This document shows positions 1 through 9,465 of a stretch of 64,000 nucleotides of DNA, piece by piece. The notes under the pieces are model-generated. The model was not told the DNA's origin. It saw only the letters and a program-made list of their open reading frames with translations, and did not search any database. The position numbers were made by a program, and so were the translations under genes. Position 1 is the first letter of the stretch. Every line of letters starts with the position of its first letter. The stretch is taken from NCBI RefSeq assembly GCF_001969445.1, contig NZ_CP017297.1, positions 2,604,001-2,668,000 of the forward strand, written 5' to 3'. This stretch comes from Brachybacterium sp. P6-10-X1. Its GTDB lineage: Bacteria > Actinomycetota > Actinomycetes > Actinomycetales > Dermabacteraceae.

Positions 1-636
1 TCGATCATCCTCGAGCTGCTGTGGTTCCTGCGCGGGGACACCAACGTGCGCTGGTTGCAGGAGCGCGGCGTGAGCATCTGGGACGAGTGGGCCGACGAGG
101 CAGGCGACCTCGGCCCGGTCTACGGCGCGCAGTGGCGCTCCTGGCCCACCCCCGGTGGCGGCGTGATCGACCAGATCACCGACGTCGTCGAGCAGATCCG
201 CACCGACCCCGACTCGCGCCGGCTGATCGTGACGGCCTGGAACCCGACGGACATCCCGCAGATGGCACTCGCACCCTGCCATGCGCTGTTCCAGTTCGAG
301 GTGCACGACGGGAAGCTGTCCTGCCAGCTGTACCAGCGCAGCGCAGATCTGTTCCTCGGGGTGCCGTTCAACATCGCCAGCTACGCGCTGCTGACGCACA
401 TGGTCGCCCAGCAGACCGATCTCGCCGTCGGCGACTTCGTGTGGACCGGCGGCGACTGCCACATCTACGACAACCACCACGAGCAGGTGGAGCGGCAGCT
501 CTCCCGGGAGCCGTTCGCGTACCCGAGCCTGCGGATCGCGCGCCGACCGGACTCGATCCTGGACTACGAGCTCGAGGACTTCGAGATCGTGGACTACCGG
601 CACCACAAGGGCATCAAGGCGCCGGTGGCGGTGTGA
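1..636 (+). CDS. thyA: Thymidylate synthase, C-terminal part (5' end outside window)
   Basis: Converts dUMP and methylene-tetrahydrofolate to dTMP and dihydrofolate in the cytosol. The frame is open from base 1 with no start, so the N-terminus lies upstream. Visible family motifs are the phosphate-binding [11 protein letters not shown], the catalytic cysteine in [10 protein letters not shown] (Cys codon at 277-279), SASY-like [24 protein letters not shown], and the C-terminal IKAPVAV. About 211 codons are present, against roughly 265 for the whole enzyme. The stop overlaps the GTG of the dihydrofolate reductase gene, the usual thyA-folA pair. Function is certain from sequence. Confidence 0.97.
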   Translation, partial: SIILELLWFLRGDTNVRWLQERGVSIWDEWADEAGDLGPVYGAQWRSWPTPGGGVIDQITDVVEQIRTDPDSRRLIVTAWNPTDIPQMALAPCHALFQFEVHDGKLSCQLYQRSADLFLGVPFNIASYALLTHMVAQQTDLAVGDFVWTGGDCHIYDNHHEQVERQLSREPFAYPSLRIARRPDSILDYELEDFEIVDYRHHKGIKAPVAV

Positions 637-1400
637 GGGCGGCCGACTCCCCGGCCGGCCAGGCACCGACCGCTCCACGGATCGGCATGATCTGGGCGCA
701 GGCCCGGAACGGCGTGATCGGGGACGCCGGCACGATGCCCTGGCACCTGCCCGAGGACCTCAAGCACTTCTCGCGCACCACGAAGGGCTCCCCCGTCGTG
801 ATGGGGCGCCGCACCTGGGAGTCGTTCCCGCCGACGTTCCGGCCCCTTCCCGGACGCACGAACATCGTCATCACCAGCGATGACTCCTTCGCCGACGAGG
901 GCGCGCTGCGCACCGGAACGCTCGACGAAGCCCTCGACCAGGCCGCCGCGACTCTCGTCACCGGCGCGGACGACTCGAGCGTCCCGAGCGCACCGAGCAC
1001 GCCGGGCACCTCGAGCGCTCCGAGCGCTCCGAGCGCACCGGGCACCCCGGGCGCCCCGGGCAGCCCGATGATCTGGGTGATCGGCGGCGGACGCGTGTAT
1101 CGGGAGGCGATGGATCGTGCCGACCTGCTCGTGGTCACCGAGATCGACCTGGAGATCGACGGGGACACCACGGCGCCGACGATCCCGGCGGATCTCCGCC
1201 TGACGGCCACGGACCCGGAGCCTGCGGTGGCAGTTCCGGACCCGGGGACCACACACCCCGCGTCGGCGATCGCAGGCCCTGAGCCATCGGCCGGGCCGCC
1301 TGAGCCATCGGCCGCAGGCCCTGAGCCATCGATCGCCGATTCCGCCTGGCACACCTCCCGCACCGGCATCCGCTACCGGATCCTCACCTACCGCCGCTGA
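633..1400 (+). CDS. folA: Dihydrofolate reductase with two low-complexity inserts
   Basis: Regenerates tetrahydrofolate from the dihydrofolate made by ThyA, using NADPH. I place the start at GTG 633, whose GTGA overlaps the thyA stop. Core DHFR motifs are [25 protein letters not shown] (acidic substrate-binding residue), [17 protein letters not shown] and [12 protein letters not shown], ending YRILTYRR. The protein is 255 residues, against about 160 for typical bacterial DHFR. The excess lies in a Ser/Ala/Pro/Gly stretch at about residues 114-146 and a Pro/Glu/Ser/Ala stretch at about 197-236, both encoded by short tandem repeats and both placed between, not inside, recognisable core elements. 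Probably active, since all motifs are kept. Confidence 0.93.
   Translation: MRAADSPAGQAPTAPRIGMIWAQARNGVIGDAGTMPWHLPEDLKHFSRTTKGSPVVMGRRTWESFPPTFRPLPGRTNIVITSDDSFADEGALRTGTLDEALDQAAATLVTGADDSSVPSAPSTPGTSSAPSAPSAPGTPGAPGSPMIWVIGGGRVYREAMDRADLLVVTEIDLEIDGDTTAPTIPADLRLTATDPEPAVAVPDPGTTHPASAIAGPEPSAGPPEPSAAGPEPSIADSAWHTSRTGIRYRILTYRR
973..1068 (+). repeat. 9-bp-periodic tandem repeat inside folA (first insert)
   Basis: Degenerate repeats of the type CGAGCGCTC / CGAGCGCAC and CCGGGCGCC follow one another in frame and encode alternating Ser-Ala-Pro and Pro-Gly residues. They account for the first extra segment of the DHFR protein. Confidence 0.8.
1272..1338 (+). repeat. 21-bp tandem repeat inside folA (second insert), about 3 copies
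   Basis: CCTGAGCCATCGG begins at 1278, 1299 and (one base diverged) 1320, an exact 21-bp period, encoding a seven-residue unit close to GPEPSAA. Because the period is a multiple of three, copy-number change would keep the DHFR frame. Confidence 0.85.
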
Positions 1401-1440
1401 GCGCGCACTCGCAGCCACGCCCGCCCGAGGCATCGCCGCA

Positions 1441-1530
1441 GGCCCGCACGAACAGGTCCGCACGAACAGGCCCGCACACGCAGGCCCGCGCGAACAGGCC
1501 CGCACGAACAGGTCCGCACACGCAGGTCCG
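1441..1530. repeat. 14-bp tandem repeat between folA and the GH43 gene
   Basis: Six full copies plus part of a seventh of a 14-bp unit close to GGCCCGCACGAACA (variants GGTCCGCACGAACA, GGCCCGCACACGCA, GGCCCGCGCGAACA), 40 bp after the folA stop. It has no fixed spacers of the CRISPR kind and no hairpin. It runs directly into the 50-bp palindromic element at 1528-1577. Confidence 0.9.
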
Positions 1531-1577
1531 TACGGTCTGACGCGTCGCTTGGAGCTTCTCCATCCGACGCGTCAGAC
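1528..1577. terminator. 50-bp palindromic element, copy 1 (bidirectional terminator)
   Basis: Perfect 12-bp arms, TCTGACGCGTCG at 1536-1547 and CGACGCGTCAGA at 1565-1576, with a 17-nt loop. It lies between convergent folA and the GH43 gene; the GH43 stop codon is inside the right arm. The same outer sequence (CCGTACGGTCTGACG left, TCCGACGCGTCAGAC right) and the same 50-bp length recur at 5953-6002. No long T tract follows, as is common in high-GC actinobacteria. Confidence 0.7.
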
Positions 1578-2540
1578 ACCCTGGTCGTGGACCAGCGGCC
1601 CGCCCATGTGCACGCTCGGCGCGGAAGCATCGACCACGAGCTCGCGCAGGTGCATGTACCGACCCGTGCGCGCCTCGTCCCAGGCGTGGAAGGCGATCAC
1701 GTCCTGCCCCTCCGGGCCCACCGTGCAGGAGTTGTGCCCCGGGCCGATGAACTCCGCGTCGCTGCGCAGCAGCACATCCTCCTCCGCGCCCGGGACCGTC
1801 CACGGTCCCAGCGGTGAGGTGGCGTATGCCCAGGCGGTGCGATATCCAGGACCTTGCCATGACCCTCCGGAGAAGGTCAGCACCAGCAATCCGTCCCGCA
1901 CCACCGCGTGAGCTCCCTCGAGCGTGTGCCAGGTGAACCTCCGCCCATACATCTCCCGGTCGCTCTCGAAGATCTGCCAATCGGCATAAGGGGCGAGGAC
2001 GGCCGCCGTGGAGCCGAGCGATGTGGGCGTCAGCAGCGGCGCGACGGCCAGATGCGTACCCGGCCGTTCGTGGTCGATCACGTCGCGCGCGAAGAACAGC
2101 CACCAGCTCCCATCCTCCAGACGGCACGGGGAGGCGTCGATCGCGAACGACTCGTCGGGCGTGAGCACCACCCCCTGGTCGCGGAACGGCCCTTCCGGGG
2201 CCTCGGCCCGAGCGACCCGGATCAGGTGCCCGCGCTCCCCGTGCCCCACCGAGTAGTACATCCACCAGACGCCCTCGCGCTCGCACACCTCCGGCGCCCA
2301 GTAGGAGTCCCCGGCTTCCGGCGGCAGCGCCTCCAGCACGTTCCCGATGCCGCGCCAGGTCACGAGGTCGTCGGAGACTGCTGCCGGGACGGCCCGCGCC
2401 TCGCGGACGGGGCCGGTCCCGTAGGCGATCCAACCGTCGGCCGTGCGGACCACGTCGGGATCCGCCAGCGGGGTCGACCACGCGGGCCGGGCTCGTGCTC
2501 GGGGGCCGGACGCCGTCGCGGCGACGGGGCGCCGGCTCAT
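1572..2540 (-). CDS. Glycoside hydrolase family 43 (arabinofuranosidase/xylosidase type), cytoplasmic
   Basis: Predicted five-bladed beta-propeller exo-enzyme removing L-arabinofuranosyl or D-xylosyl residues. GH43 features in order: the catalytic-base region LADPDVVRTADG, SYWAPEVCE, the pKa-modulating aspartate region SFAIDASPC, the putative acid in HTLEGAHAVV, then LLTFSGGSW and GPGHNS. It has 322 residues with no signal peptide or membrane segment, so it should act inside the cell on imported sugars. The ATG at 2540 overlaps the permease stop (ATGA), making it the fourth gene of the operon SBP-permease-permease-GH43. Exact substrate is not readable from sequence. Confidence 0.88.
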   Translation of the reverse strand: MSRRPVAATASGPRARARPAWSTPLADPDVVRTADGWIAYGTGPVREARAVPAAVSDDLVTWRGIGNVLEALPPEAGDSYWAPEVCEREGVWWMYYSVGHGERGHLIRVARAEAPEGPFRDQGVVLTPDESFAIDASPCRLEDGSWWLFFARDVIDHERPGTHLAVAPLLTPTSLGSTAAVLAPYADWQIFESDREMYGRRFTWHTLEGAHAVVRDGLLVLTFSGGSWQGPGYRTAWAYATSPLGPWTVPGAEEDVLLRSDAEFIGPGHNSCTVGPEGQDVIAFHAWDEARTGRYMHLRELVVDASAPSVHMGGPLVHDQGV

Positions 2541-3391
2541 CCTTTCAGCCCCGTCGCCGCGATGCCGGCCACGAGATAGCGCTGCAGCACGAAGAACACG
2601 GCCAGCACCGGGATCAGGCTGAGGGTGGCCGCCATGAACAGGCCGCCGTAGTCGAAGGTCTGCGCGGTCAGGAAGGACGAGAGGTAGATCTGCACCGTCA
2701 TCGCGTTCTGCCCGTCGCCCGCGACCACCAGCGGCCACAGGAACGCGTTCCACGATCCGATCAGCCCCAGCACCGTCAGCGCCGAGGCGAAGGGCAGCGT
2801 GTTGGGGAAGACGATGCGGAAGAACGTGCGGAGGTAACCGGCACCGTCGATGTAGGCGGCCTCCTCGATCTCCCGCGGGAAGTTCACGTAGAACTGCCGG
2901 AAGAGGAAGACGTTGAAGGCGCTGAACAGGCCGGGGACGATCAGCCCCTGCAGGGTGCCGATCCACCCCAGCGAGGCGACGATGATGAAGTTCGGGACGA
3001 ACGCCGTCGCCGCCGGAACCAGCAGCACCACGATCACCAGCATGAACATCGGCTTCGCCGCCCGGTGCGGGATCCGCACCAGGGCGTAGCCGGCCAAGGA
3101 GGCGATGAGAATCGACAGCGACGTCGAGAGGATCGCCATGATCGCGGAGTTCTGCAGCGCCTCGAGGAACCGTGAGTCCGTCAGCAGCTCGGGGACCCGC
3201 TGCCACTGGGGGTCGCTCGGCCACAGGACGAACTCCTGCGAATAGATCTCGTCGTTCGAGGACAGGGCGGTCTTGATCATCGCGTAGAAGGGCACCAGGA
3301 ACACCAGGGCCAGGAGGGAGGCGATGGCGTAGCGCAGCAGCAGTGAGGCACTGCGGCGATTCTGGCCGACGATGGTGAGCTGAGCGGTCAT
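2537..3391 (-). CDS. Carbohydrate ABC transporter permease, MalG type
   Basis: Inner-membrane subunit of a CUT1-family sugar importer. It is 284 residues with about six hydrophobic segments, a first helix after residue 15 and the cytoplasmic EAA loop (EEAAYIDGAG) that docks the shared ATPase. The C-terminal ending ATGLKG is typical of MalG homologues. ATG 3391 overlaps the upstream permease stop (ATGA) and its own stop overlaps the GH43 start, so the operon is tightly coupled. No ATPase is encoded nearby; such importers usually share an MsmK/MsiK-type ATPase encoded elsewhere. Confidence 0.93.
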   Translation of the reverse strand: MTAQLTIVGQNRRSASLLLRYAIASLLALVFLVPFYAMIKTALSSNDEIYSQEFVLWPSDPQWQRVPELLTDSRFLEALQNSAIMAILSTSLSILIASLAGYALVRIPHRAAKPMFMLVIVVLLVPAATAFVPNFIIVASLGWIGTLQGLIVPGLFSAFNVFLFRQFYVNFPREIEEAAYIDGAGYLRTFFRIVFPNTLPFASALTVLGLIGSWNAFLWPLVVAGDGQNAMTVQIYLSSFLTAQTFDYGGLFMAATLSLIPVLAVFFVLQRYLVAGIAATGLKG

Positions 3392-4425
3392 CGCTGCGCC
3401 TCCCGGGCGGGTGAGGACGAGGGCCGACGTGGCCTCCTGGGCAGGAACCGGAGGGGCCCGCGGCGGGGACCGTCGTCGGAGGAGTCGAAGCCCACCAGGT
3501 AGGTCTGGAGGAGCCCGGCGATGATCATGATGGCGGTCAGCACCAGGGCCCCGGCAGAGCCGGTCCCGAAGTCCTGCTGGGGTCCGAGGGCGATGTTGTA
3601 GAGGTACACCAGCGGGGGTCGGGTCTCGGGGTTGTTGCCGGTGAGGTTGTAGAACTCGTCGAAGGCCTGGAAGGCGGCGATCAGCTGGAGCAGAAGCACG
3701 GCCGCGGAGGTCGTGCGCAGCTGCGGCAGGGTGATCATGCGGAACATGCGGAAGCCGCCGGGGCTCAGGCCGTCCACCGCTGCCGCCTCGTACATCTGGC
3801 TCGGGATCGCCTGCAGCCCCGCCAGGAACAGGAGCATGTAGAACCCGACCTGCAGCCACAGCCTCACGGAGACCAGCACGATCCACCAGTACGGCGAGGA
3901 CGACAGCCAGCCGGCGACGGAGTCCACTCCGACCAGGCCCAGCAATGTGTTCACCACGCCCGATTCGAGGCCGTTGAACAACGACAGCCGCCACACCACG
4001 CAGGCCACCACGTAGCTGCAGGCGGTGGGCAGGAAGAACACGGAGCGATAGAAGGCCTGGAAGCGGGGCAGCCCGTTGATCAGCACCGCGAGACCCAGGG
4101 ACGAGGCCATCGTGACCGGGACGATGAACAGCGCGAAGATGATGAACGTGCGCAAGGACTGCAGGAACGCGGTGTCCACGAGGAAGCCGCGGAAGTTCTC
4201 CAGGCCCACGAACTTCGTGGGCAGCACGGTGCCGCGCGCCTCGAACAGGCTGAGCGCCCCGCCCCACAGCAGGGGCAGGATCGTGAAGACGCACAGGCCC
4301 ACCAGGAACGGGGTGAAGAACAGCCAGAAGGCGAGACCATTGCCCTTGATGCGGGTGGGGCCGCTGCGCTCCGGGGCCGGGGCGCTGACCGTGGTGGTGG
4401 TGCGCACCCGGGTCGAGGCGCTCAC
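3388..4425 (-). CDS. Carbohydrate ABC transporter permease, MalF type
   Basis: Partner membrane subunit of the same importer, 345 residues. The start is GTG 4425 (GTGA overlap with the binding-protein stop). A basic, Thr/Pro-rich N-terminal tail precedes the first helix (LAFWLFFTPFLVGLCVF). The EAA loop reads YEAAAVDGLSPGG. The C-terminus carries an extra basic tail after the last helix (DSSDDGPRRGPLRFLPRRPR), which is longer than usual for the family and likely cytoplasmic. Confidence 0.92.
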   Translation of the reverse strand: MSASTRVRTTTTVSAPAPERSGPTRIKGNGLAFWLFFTPFLVGLCVFTILPLLWGGALSLFEARGTVLPTKFVGLENFRGFLVDTAFLQSLRTFIIFALFIVPVTMASSLGLAVLINGLPRFQAFYRSVFFLPTACSYVVACVVWRLSLFNGLESGVVNTLLGLVGVDSVAGWLSSSPYWWIVLVSVRLWLQVGFYMLLFLAGLQAIPSQMYEAAAVDGLSPGGFRMFRMITLPQLRTTSAAVLLLQLIAAFQAFDEFYNLTGNNPETRPPLVYLYNIALGPQQDFGTGSAGALVLTAIMIIAGLLQTYLVGFDSSDDGPRRGPLRFLPRRPRRPSSSPAREAQR

Positions 4426-5678
4426 GACCCGATCGCCCGGTTGCTGGCCTCCTCCGCCGCGGCGAGCTCCTCGGCCGGGTCCGCACCGTTCTTGAGGACG
4501 TTGCTGATGGCGTCGGCGTGCGGGGTGCTGATCTCGCCGGTCCATTCCGGCGGGCCGGTCACGCCGATCTCCTTGGCCATGGTGGCGATCTCGAGGCCGT
4601 TCCCGTCCTTGAGCGCCGCGGCCTCGTCCGCCACGGCGGTCAGGGGCGGGATGTGGAACCCGTAGTTCAGCGCCCAATCGGTCTGGCTGTCGGTCTGATC
4701 GATCCAGAGCCACTGAGCGAACGCCTTGGCCGCGTCGACCTTCTCGCTGTTGCCGGCGACCTGCTCGTTCCAGGTCCCCATGAAGGCGACCTGCTTCCCC
4801 TCGGAGCCGACGGCCGGATGCGAGAACACCCCGATGTCGTCGAGGGACTCCTCGAGGACGGGCAGCGCCCAGCAACCGCCCCAGGTGATGGCGGAGAGCC
4901 CGGCGCCGAAGGCCGCGGGATCGGCCCAGTCCGAGGGTGCACCGGTCAGCAGCACCTCGTCGGCGATCATCTGCTGGATCGCGCCGAGCCCCTCGGCGTA
5001 GCCGGGCGTGTTGTAGGCGACCGCATCGCGGGCCTCGTTCATGGGGGTGCCGCCCGCTGCCCAGACCATCGCCCAGCAGCTGGCGTCGAAGTTGTTGCCG
5101 AGGAACAGGCCCTTCTGGTCGGGGGTGGTGAGCTCGGTGGCCGCGGCGACGAGGTCGTCGAAGGTCTCCGGCGGTGCGATGCCCGCCTTCTCGAACAGGC
5201 TCTTGCGGTAGTAGAAGTGCTGCGGGTCCAGGAGCATCGGGATGCCCCAGATCGCGTCTCCGATGGTCACCGGCCCCAGCGAGGCCTTGTTGAACTGATC
5301 CTTCACGGGCTCGACGAGGTCGGTGAGCTCGACGTAGCGTCCCTGTTCGGCCTTGTCGACGTTGATCGTGTTGTTCTCGAAGACGTCCACGCCCCCGCCG
5401 GACAGCAGCGCCGTGGACAATCGCGACGCGTAGTCCCCGGTGACCCAGTTGACGCTGACCGCTGCGTCCTCGTAGCCCTCGGCGTACTTCGTGGCGGCTT
5501 CCTTGGTGCCGTCCTCGCCGTACTGGTGGTACCACTGCGAGAGCGTCTCGCCCCCGCCACCGCCGCCGTCGGTGAGGCCGCCGGTGTTGCCGCCGCAGGC
5601 GGCGAGCCCGGCACCGGCGAGGGTCATCCCGCCGAGCCCGAGAGCTGTGCGTCGTGAGAACTGGTTCCGTCCGAGCAT
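4422..5678 (-). CDS. Extracellular sugar-binding lipoprotein (SBP_bac_1), first gene of GH43 operon
   Basis: Captures an oligosaccharide at the cell surface for the two permeases that follow. The start is ATG 5678, with SD AAGGAG at 5685-5690; an in-frame upstream start near 5762 has no SD. The N-terminus has a twin-arginine-like SRRTALGLGG and a lipobox ending LAAC with the cysteine acylated, then a Gly-rich linker. The mature part has the family-1 binding-protein layout (WGIPMLLDPQHFYYRKSLFE, GTWNEQVAGNSEK). It is 418 residues. Context with GH43 suggests an arabino- or xylo-oligosaccharide, which is an inference. Confidence 0.92.
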   Translation of the reverse strand: MLGRNQFSRRTALGLGGMTLAGAGLAACGGNTGGLTDGGGGGGETLSQWYHQYGEDGTKEAATKYAEGYEDAAVSVNWVTGDYASRLSTALLSGGGVDVFENNTINVDKAEQGRYVELTDLVEPVKDQFNKASLGPVTIGDAIWGIPMLLDPQHFYYRKSLFEKAGIAPPETFDDLVAAATELTTPDQKGLFLGNNFDASCWAMVWAAGGTPMNEARDAVAYNTPGYAEGLGAIQQMIADEVLLTGAPSDWADPAAFGAGLSAITWGGCWALPVLEESLDDIGVFSHPAVGSEGKQVAFMGTWNEQVAGNSEKVDAAKAFAQWLWIDQTDSQTDWALNYGFHIPPLTAVADEAAALKDGNGLEIATMAKEIGVTGPPEWTGEISTPHADAISNVLKNGADPAEELAAAEEASNRAIGS

Positions 5679-5730
5679 GCCGATCTCCTTCGATGGGCTC
5701 CGTGCAGCGCGGCAGTGCGCTGCACCGGCG

Positions 5731-5770
5731 AGTCTAACGTGGGAATTCGTGGCACACATCACAACTGTGC
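5731..5770 (-). promoter_or_regulatory. Possible promoter and operator of the GH43 operon
   Basis: Minus-strand TAGACT (5731-5736) is the best -10 candidate; no strong -35 is visible at the right distance. Upstream, an interrupted palindrome GCACA-N9-TGTGC (5752-5770) could bind a regulator. This is a reading of one locus only. Confidence 0.3.
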
Positions 5771-5952
5771 ATCGTTCTGCTGGCGTGGGACGACTGCCCG
5801 TCGCCTCTCCTCGGCATGAGGCACCGGGTGCGCATCCCGGCCGACGCCTCGGAGCACCGCCCTCGCACCAGGCTGATCCTCCGGTTCCTCACCGACCGGC
5901 GCTGAGCGCGTGCGTCCCTGGGCGTGGAGCGCCCCGAGCCCACCCCGCTCGC

Positions 5953-6002
5953 CCGTACGGTCTGACGTGTCGGTTCGCCCCCTGCTGTCCGACGCGTCAG
6001 AC
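5953..6002. terminator. 50-bp palindromic element, copy 2 (terminator after second ABC operon)
   Basis: Arms TCTGACGTGTCGG (5961-5973) and CCGACGCGTCAGA (5989-6001) pair with a single G-U/mismatch position and a 15-nt loop. It lies 18 nt past the stop of the minus-strand permease. Outer sequence and total length match the element at 1528-1577, while the loop differs. Confidence 0.65.
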
Positions 6003-6019
6003 GCCCTGCTCCGGTCAGC

Positions 6020-6916
6020 TCAGCCCTTCAGCCCGGAGCCGGTCACCCCTTCGACGATCTGGCGCTGGAAGAACATGTACAGCACCACCAGGGGGAGGGC
6101 GGCGAGGATCGCGCCGGCCTGGATGTCCGCATAGCGGAGCCCGAAGCTGCCCTGCACCGTGGCCAGGCCGACCGGGATGGTCATCAGGCTGGGGTTGGAC
6201 AGGACGAACAGAGGCAGCAACAGGTTGTTCCAGGTCCACACGAAGGTCAGGATCGCGACCGCGGCGGTCACCGGGCGCGACAGCGGCATGACCACCGACC
6301 AGTAGATCCGCCACAGCCCCGCACCGTCGACCCTCGCGGCATCCTCGAGCTCCTTGGGGATCCCGTCGAAGAACTGCTTGAAGATGAACACCGCGATGAC
6401 CGAGGGGATCTGCGGGAGGATCACGGCCCAGTACGTGTTCAGCAGCTGCATGACGCGCAGCTCCTGGAACAGCGGCACGATCAGCACCTGGCTGGGGATC
6501 ATCAGGCCCATGATGATCAGCAGGTACATGGCAGCGCGCCCCCGGAACTGCAGGCGGGAGAGGGCGAAGGCGGCCATGGAGGCGAACAGCAGCGTCAGTG
6601 CGGCGGTGACCACCGAGGTCAGGAAGCTGGAGAGGTACCAGTTCCAGATGTCGCCCTGGCGCATCAGGCCCAGGTAGGACTCCAGCGTCGGGCTGACGTC
6701 GGTCAGGATCTCCTGGGCGCCCAGCGCGGCGACGCCGTTGTCGGTCACCGAGGTCTTGATCGCGAACAGGCTGGGGATCAGCCACATGATCGCGAGGACG
6801 ACCAGGATGATGCCGGTGACCGTGGTGAAGGTCTTCCCGCTGGCCCGCATGCGCGGGGCCGGGGCGGCGCCGGAGACTCCGGCGCGTCGGGAGGGACGGG
6901 TCTCGATCGTGGCCAT
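6020..6916 (-). CDS. Carbohydrate ABC transporter permease, MalG type (second operon)
   Basis: Membrane subunit of a second CUT1 sugar importer. It is 298 residues, with about six hydrophobic segments after a basic 30-residue N-tail, EAA loop LEDAARVDGAGLW, and C-terminus GVTGSGLKG. ATG 6916 lies one base after the stop of the previous gene, with SD GAGGAGG inside that gene's last codons. It is the last gene of the operon SBP-MalF-MalG. No enzyme gene is attached, so the substrate is unknown. Confidence 0.92.
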   Translation of the reverse strand: MATIETRPSRRAGVSGAAPAPRMRASGKTFTTVTGIILVVLAIMWLIPSLFAIKTSVTDNGVAALGAQEILTDVSPTLESYLGLMRQGDIWNWYLSSFLTSVVTAALTLLFASMAAFALSRLQFRGRAAMYLLIIMGLMIPSQVLIVPLFQELRVMQLLNTYWAVILPQIPSVIAVFIFKQFFDGIPKELEDAARVDGAGLWRIYWSVVMPLSRPVTAAVAILTFVWTWNNLLLPLFVLSNPSLMTIPVGLATVQGSFGLRYADIQAGAILAALPLVVLYMFFQRQIVEGVTGSGLKG

Positions 6917-6917
6917 G

Positions 6918-7874
<957 letters not shown>

Positions 7875-7891
7875 GAGGTATGCCTTCCGGG

Positions 7892-9262
7892 TCAGAGCGG
7901 GCTGGGCGTCGAGGTGTAGATCGCGAGCTGGTCGCGGATGGCCGCCAAGGCCTGCTCGGGGCTGAGCACACCCTGCTGGACCAGACCCAGCTGAGCGCCG
8001 ACGGTGTCCTCGAAGGTCGAGCCGGACCCGCCGTACCAGGCCGGATCGTCGTAGACGGCGAAGTCCGCGGAGTCGGCGTAGTAGCGCTGCGGTTCGAGGG
8101 CGAGGTACTCCTCGCTCTCGGCCGTCGGCAGGTAGGCGGGGATGTGACCGCCCTCGGCCCAGGTCATGCTCTGGTCGAGCATGACCTTGATGAACTCCAT
8201 CGCCTGCCGACGCTGCTGCGGGGAGCGGTCCTTGTGCGGGAGGATGAAGGTGTGGGAGTCCGCCTGGACGGCGGACCGCTCGAAGATCTGCGGGATCGAC
8301 ACCATCCCGAAGTTCAGCCCCTCGATCGACTGCGCGGTGGAGATCTCCCACTCGCCCTGCAGGTAGAACCCGGCCTTCCCGGTGAACATCGCGGTCTGGG
8401 AGGTCGCGTAGTCCAGGCCCCGGTTGAGCCATCCCTGACCGACCCAGTCCTGGACCTTCCCCATCACCTCGAGGAAGGTGGGCTCGTCGACGCTGATGGT
8501 GGCGCCGTCGTCGGACAGGAACGGGGTCGCGGACTCGAACTGGTTGTACAGCGTCCAGAAGAACCGCCAGGGCGTGGCGGTCTCGGACACGTTCGCCACC
8601 GTCATCGCGGTGCCACCGGTGACCTCGCTGATCGCGGCCAGGGCCGCCTCGAAGGTGTCGAGGCCGTCGAGGTCCACCAGCAGTCCGTCGCCGTCCAGCA
8701 GCCCCGCCTCCTCGCACACGTCCTTGTTGTAGAAGAGCGTGAACGGGTGGGTGTCCAGGGGGATCGCGATGTTCTGGTCGTCGGTGCGCTGTGTGGTCCA
8801 GGCCTGCTCGTTGAAGTCCGCGGTCGACAGGCCGACGCCGGCGAGGTCCTCCTCGGTGATCGGGTCCAGGAGTCCGCCGCTCCACAACGGCTTGGCACGC
8901 GTGAGGTGAGCGACCGCGACGTCCGGCGGCTGGTTGCCGACGGTCGCCAGGGTCAGCTTCGAGTAGTAGGGGTTGCCCCAGGTGAGCGTGGTGGCCTGGA
9001 GGGAGTCGGGCCCGTAGAGGTCGCGGTAGCCCTGCTGCATGTCCTGCATGCGCACGCCGTCGCCACCGCCGAACAGGTTCCAGTAGATCAGCGTCGAGGG
9101 GTCCAGCTGGGTGCCCAGCAGGCCGGCGGCCAGCGGGGTGGAGCAGCCGGCCAGCGGCAGGGCCGTGGCGGCGAGGGCTCCGGCTCCCAGCAGTCGGCGT
9201 CGACTGATCCCCGAGCCGGCTCCGGGTCGGTGCGGGACTGAGCGGGGTGGACGATTCCTCAT
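7892..9262 (-). CDS. Extracellular sugar-binding lipoprotein (second operon)
   Basis: Binding protein of the second importer, 456 residues. It begins with a basic region and twin-arginine-like SRRRLLGAG, a hydrophobic stretch, and a lipobox LPLAGC. The mature domain has family-1 features (LIYWNLFGGGDGVRMQDM, IPLDTHPFTLFYNKDV, FYLQGEWEISTA). Start ATG 9262 has GGAG 10 nt upstream. The frame is open further upstream to about 9403, but that extension is Arg/Pro-rich, out of character, and would put the signal sequence in the interior. Confidence 0.9.
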   Translation of the reverse strand: MRNRPPRSVPHRPGAGSGISRRRLLGAGALAATALPLAGCSTPLAAGLLGTQLDPSTLIYWNLFGGGDGVRMQDMQQGYRDLYGPDSLQATTLTWGNPYYSKLTLATVGNQPPDVAVAHLTRAKPLWSGGLLDPITEEDLAGVGLSTADFNEQAWTTQRTDDQNIAIPLDTHPFTLFYNKDVCEEAGLLDGDGLLVDLDGLDTFEAALAAISEVTGGTAMTVANVSETATPWRFFWTLYNQFESATPFLSDDGATISVDEPTFLEVMGKVQDWVGQGWLNRGLDYATSQTAMFTGKAGFYLQGEWEISTAQSIEGLNFGMVSIPQIFERSAVQADSHTFILPHKDRSPQQRRQAMEFIKVMLDQSMTWAEGGHIPAYLPTAESEEYLALEPQRYYADSADFAVYDDPAWYGGSGSTFEDTVGAQLGLVQQGVLSPEQALAAIRDQLAIYTSTPSPL

Positions 9263-9465
9263 CTCATCACTCCATCGGGATCGGGCACCCGGGCCGCCCG
9301 GTGGCGGCAGCATGGGACGGGTCGGACAGGAGCTCGGGGCGGGCCGCGGGCGACGTCGCTTCGGATGGCATCCCCGCAGGCCCGCGCGCCCCTGTGCGCG
9401 CACGCCCCGGCGATGCCGCGATGCGCGGGTCGCGCGCCCGGCCGACGGGGCCGATGCGACGCGTG

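Larger units (their letters stand above)
5679..6019. other. 341-bp gap between two ABC operons
   Basis: No gene is supported here. On the minus strand it holds the leader of the binding-protein operon: a possible -10 TAGACT (plus 5731-5736), an operator-like inverted pair GCACA/TGTGC at 5752-5770, and a 9-bp hairpin GTGCAGCGC/GCGCTGCAC (5702-5710 / 5717-5725, 6-nt loop) at the predicted 5' end of the mRNA. At the left end (5953-6002) is the second palindromic element. Confidence 0.5.

Noticed and set aside
1441..1530. CRISPR-like array
   Set aside because: The 14-bp units are directly adjacent, with no unique spacers, no dyad and no cas genes in the window.
5679..5762. Longer N-terminus for the first sugar-binding lipoprotein
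   Set aside because: The extension has no SD, crosses the presumed mRNA start, and would place the lipoprotein signal internally.
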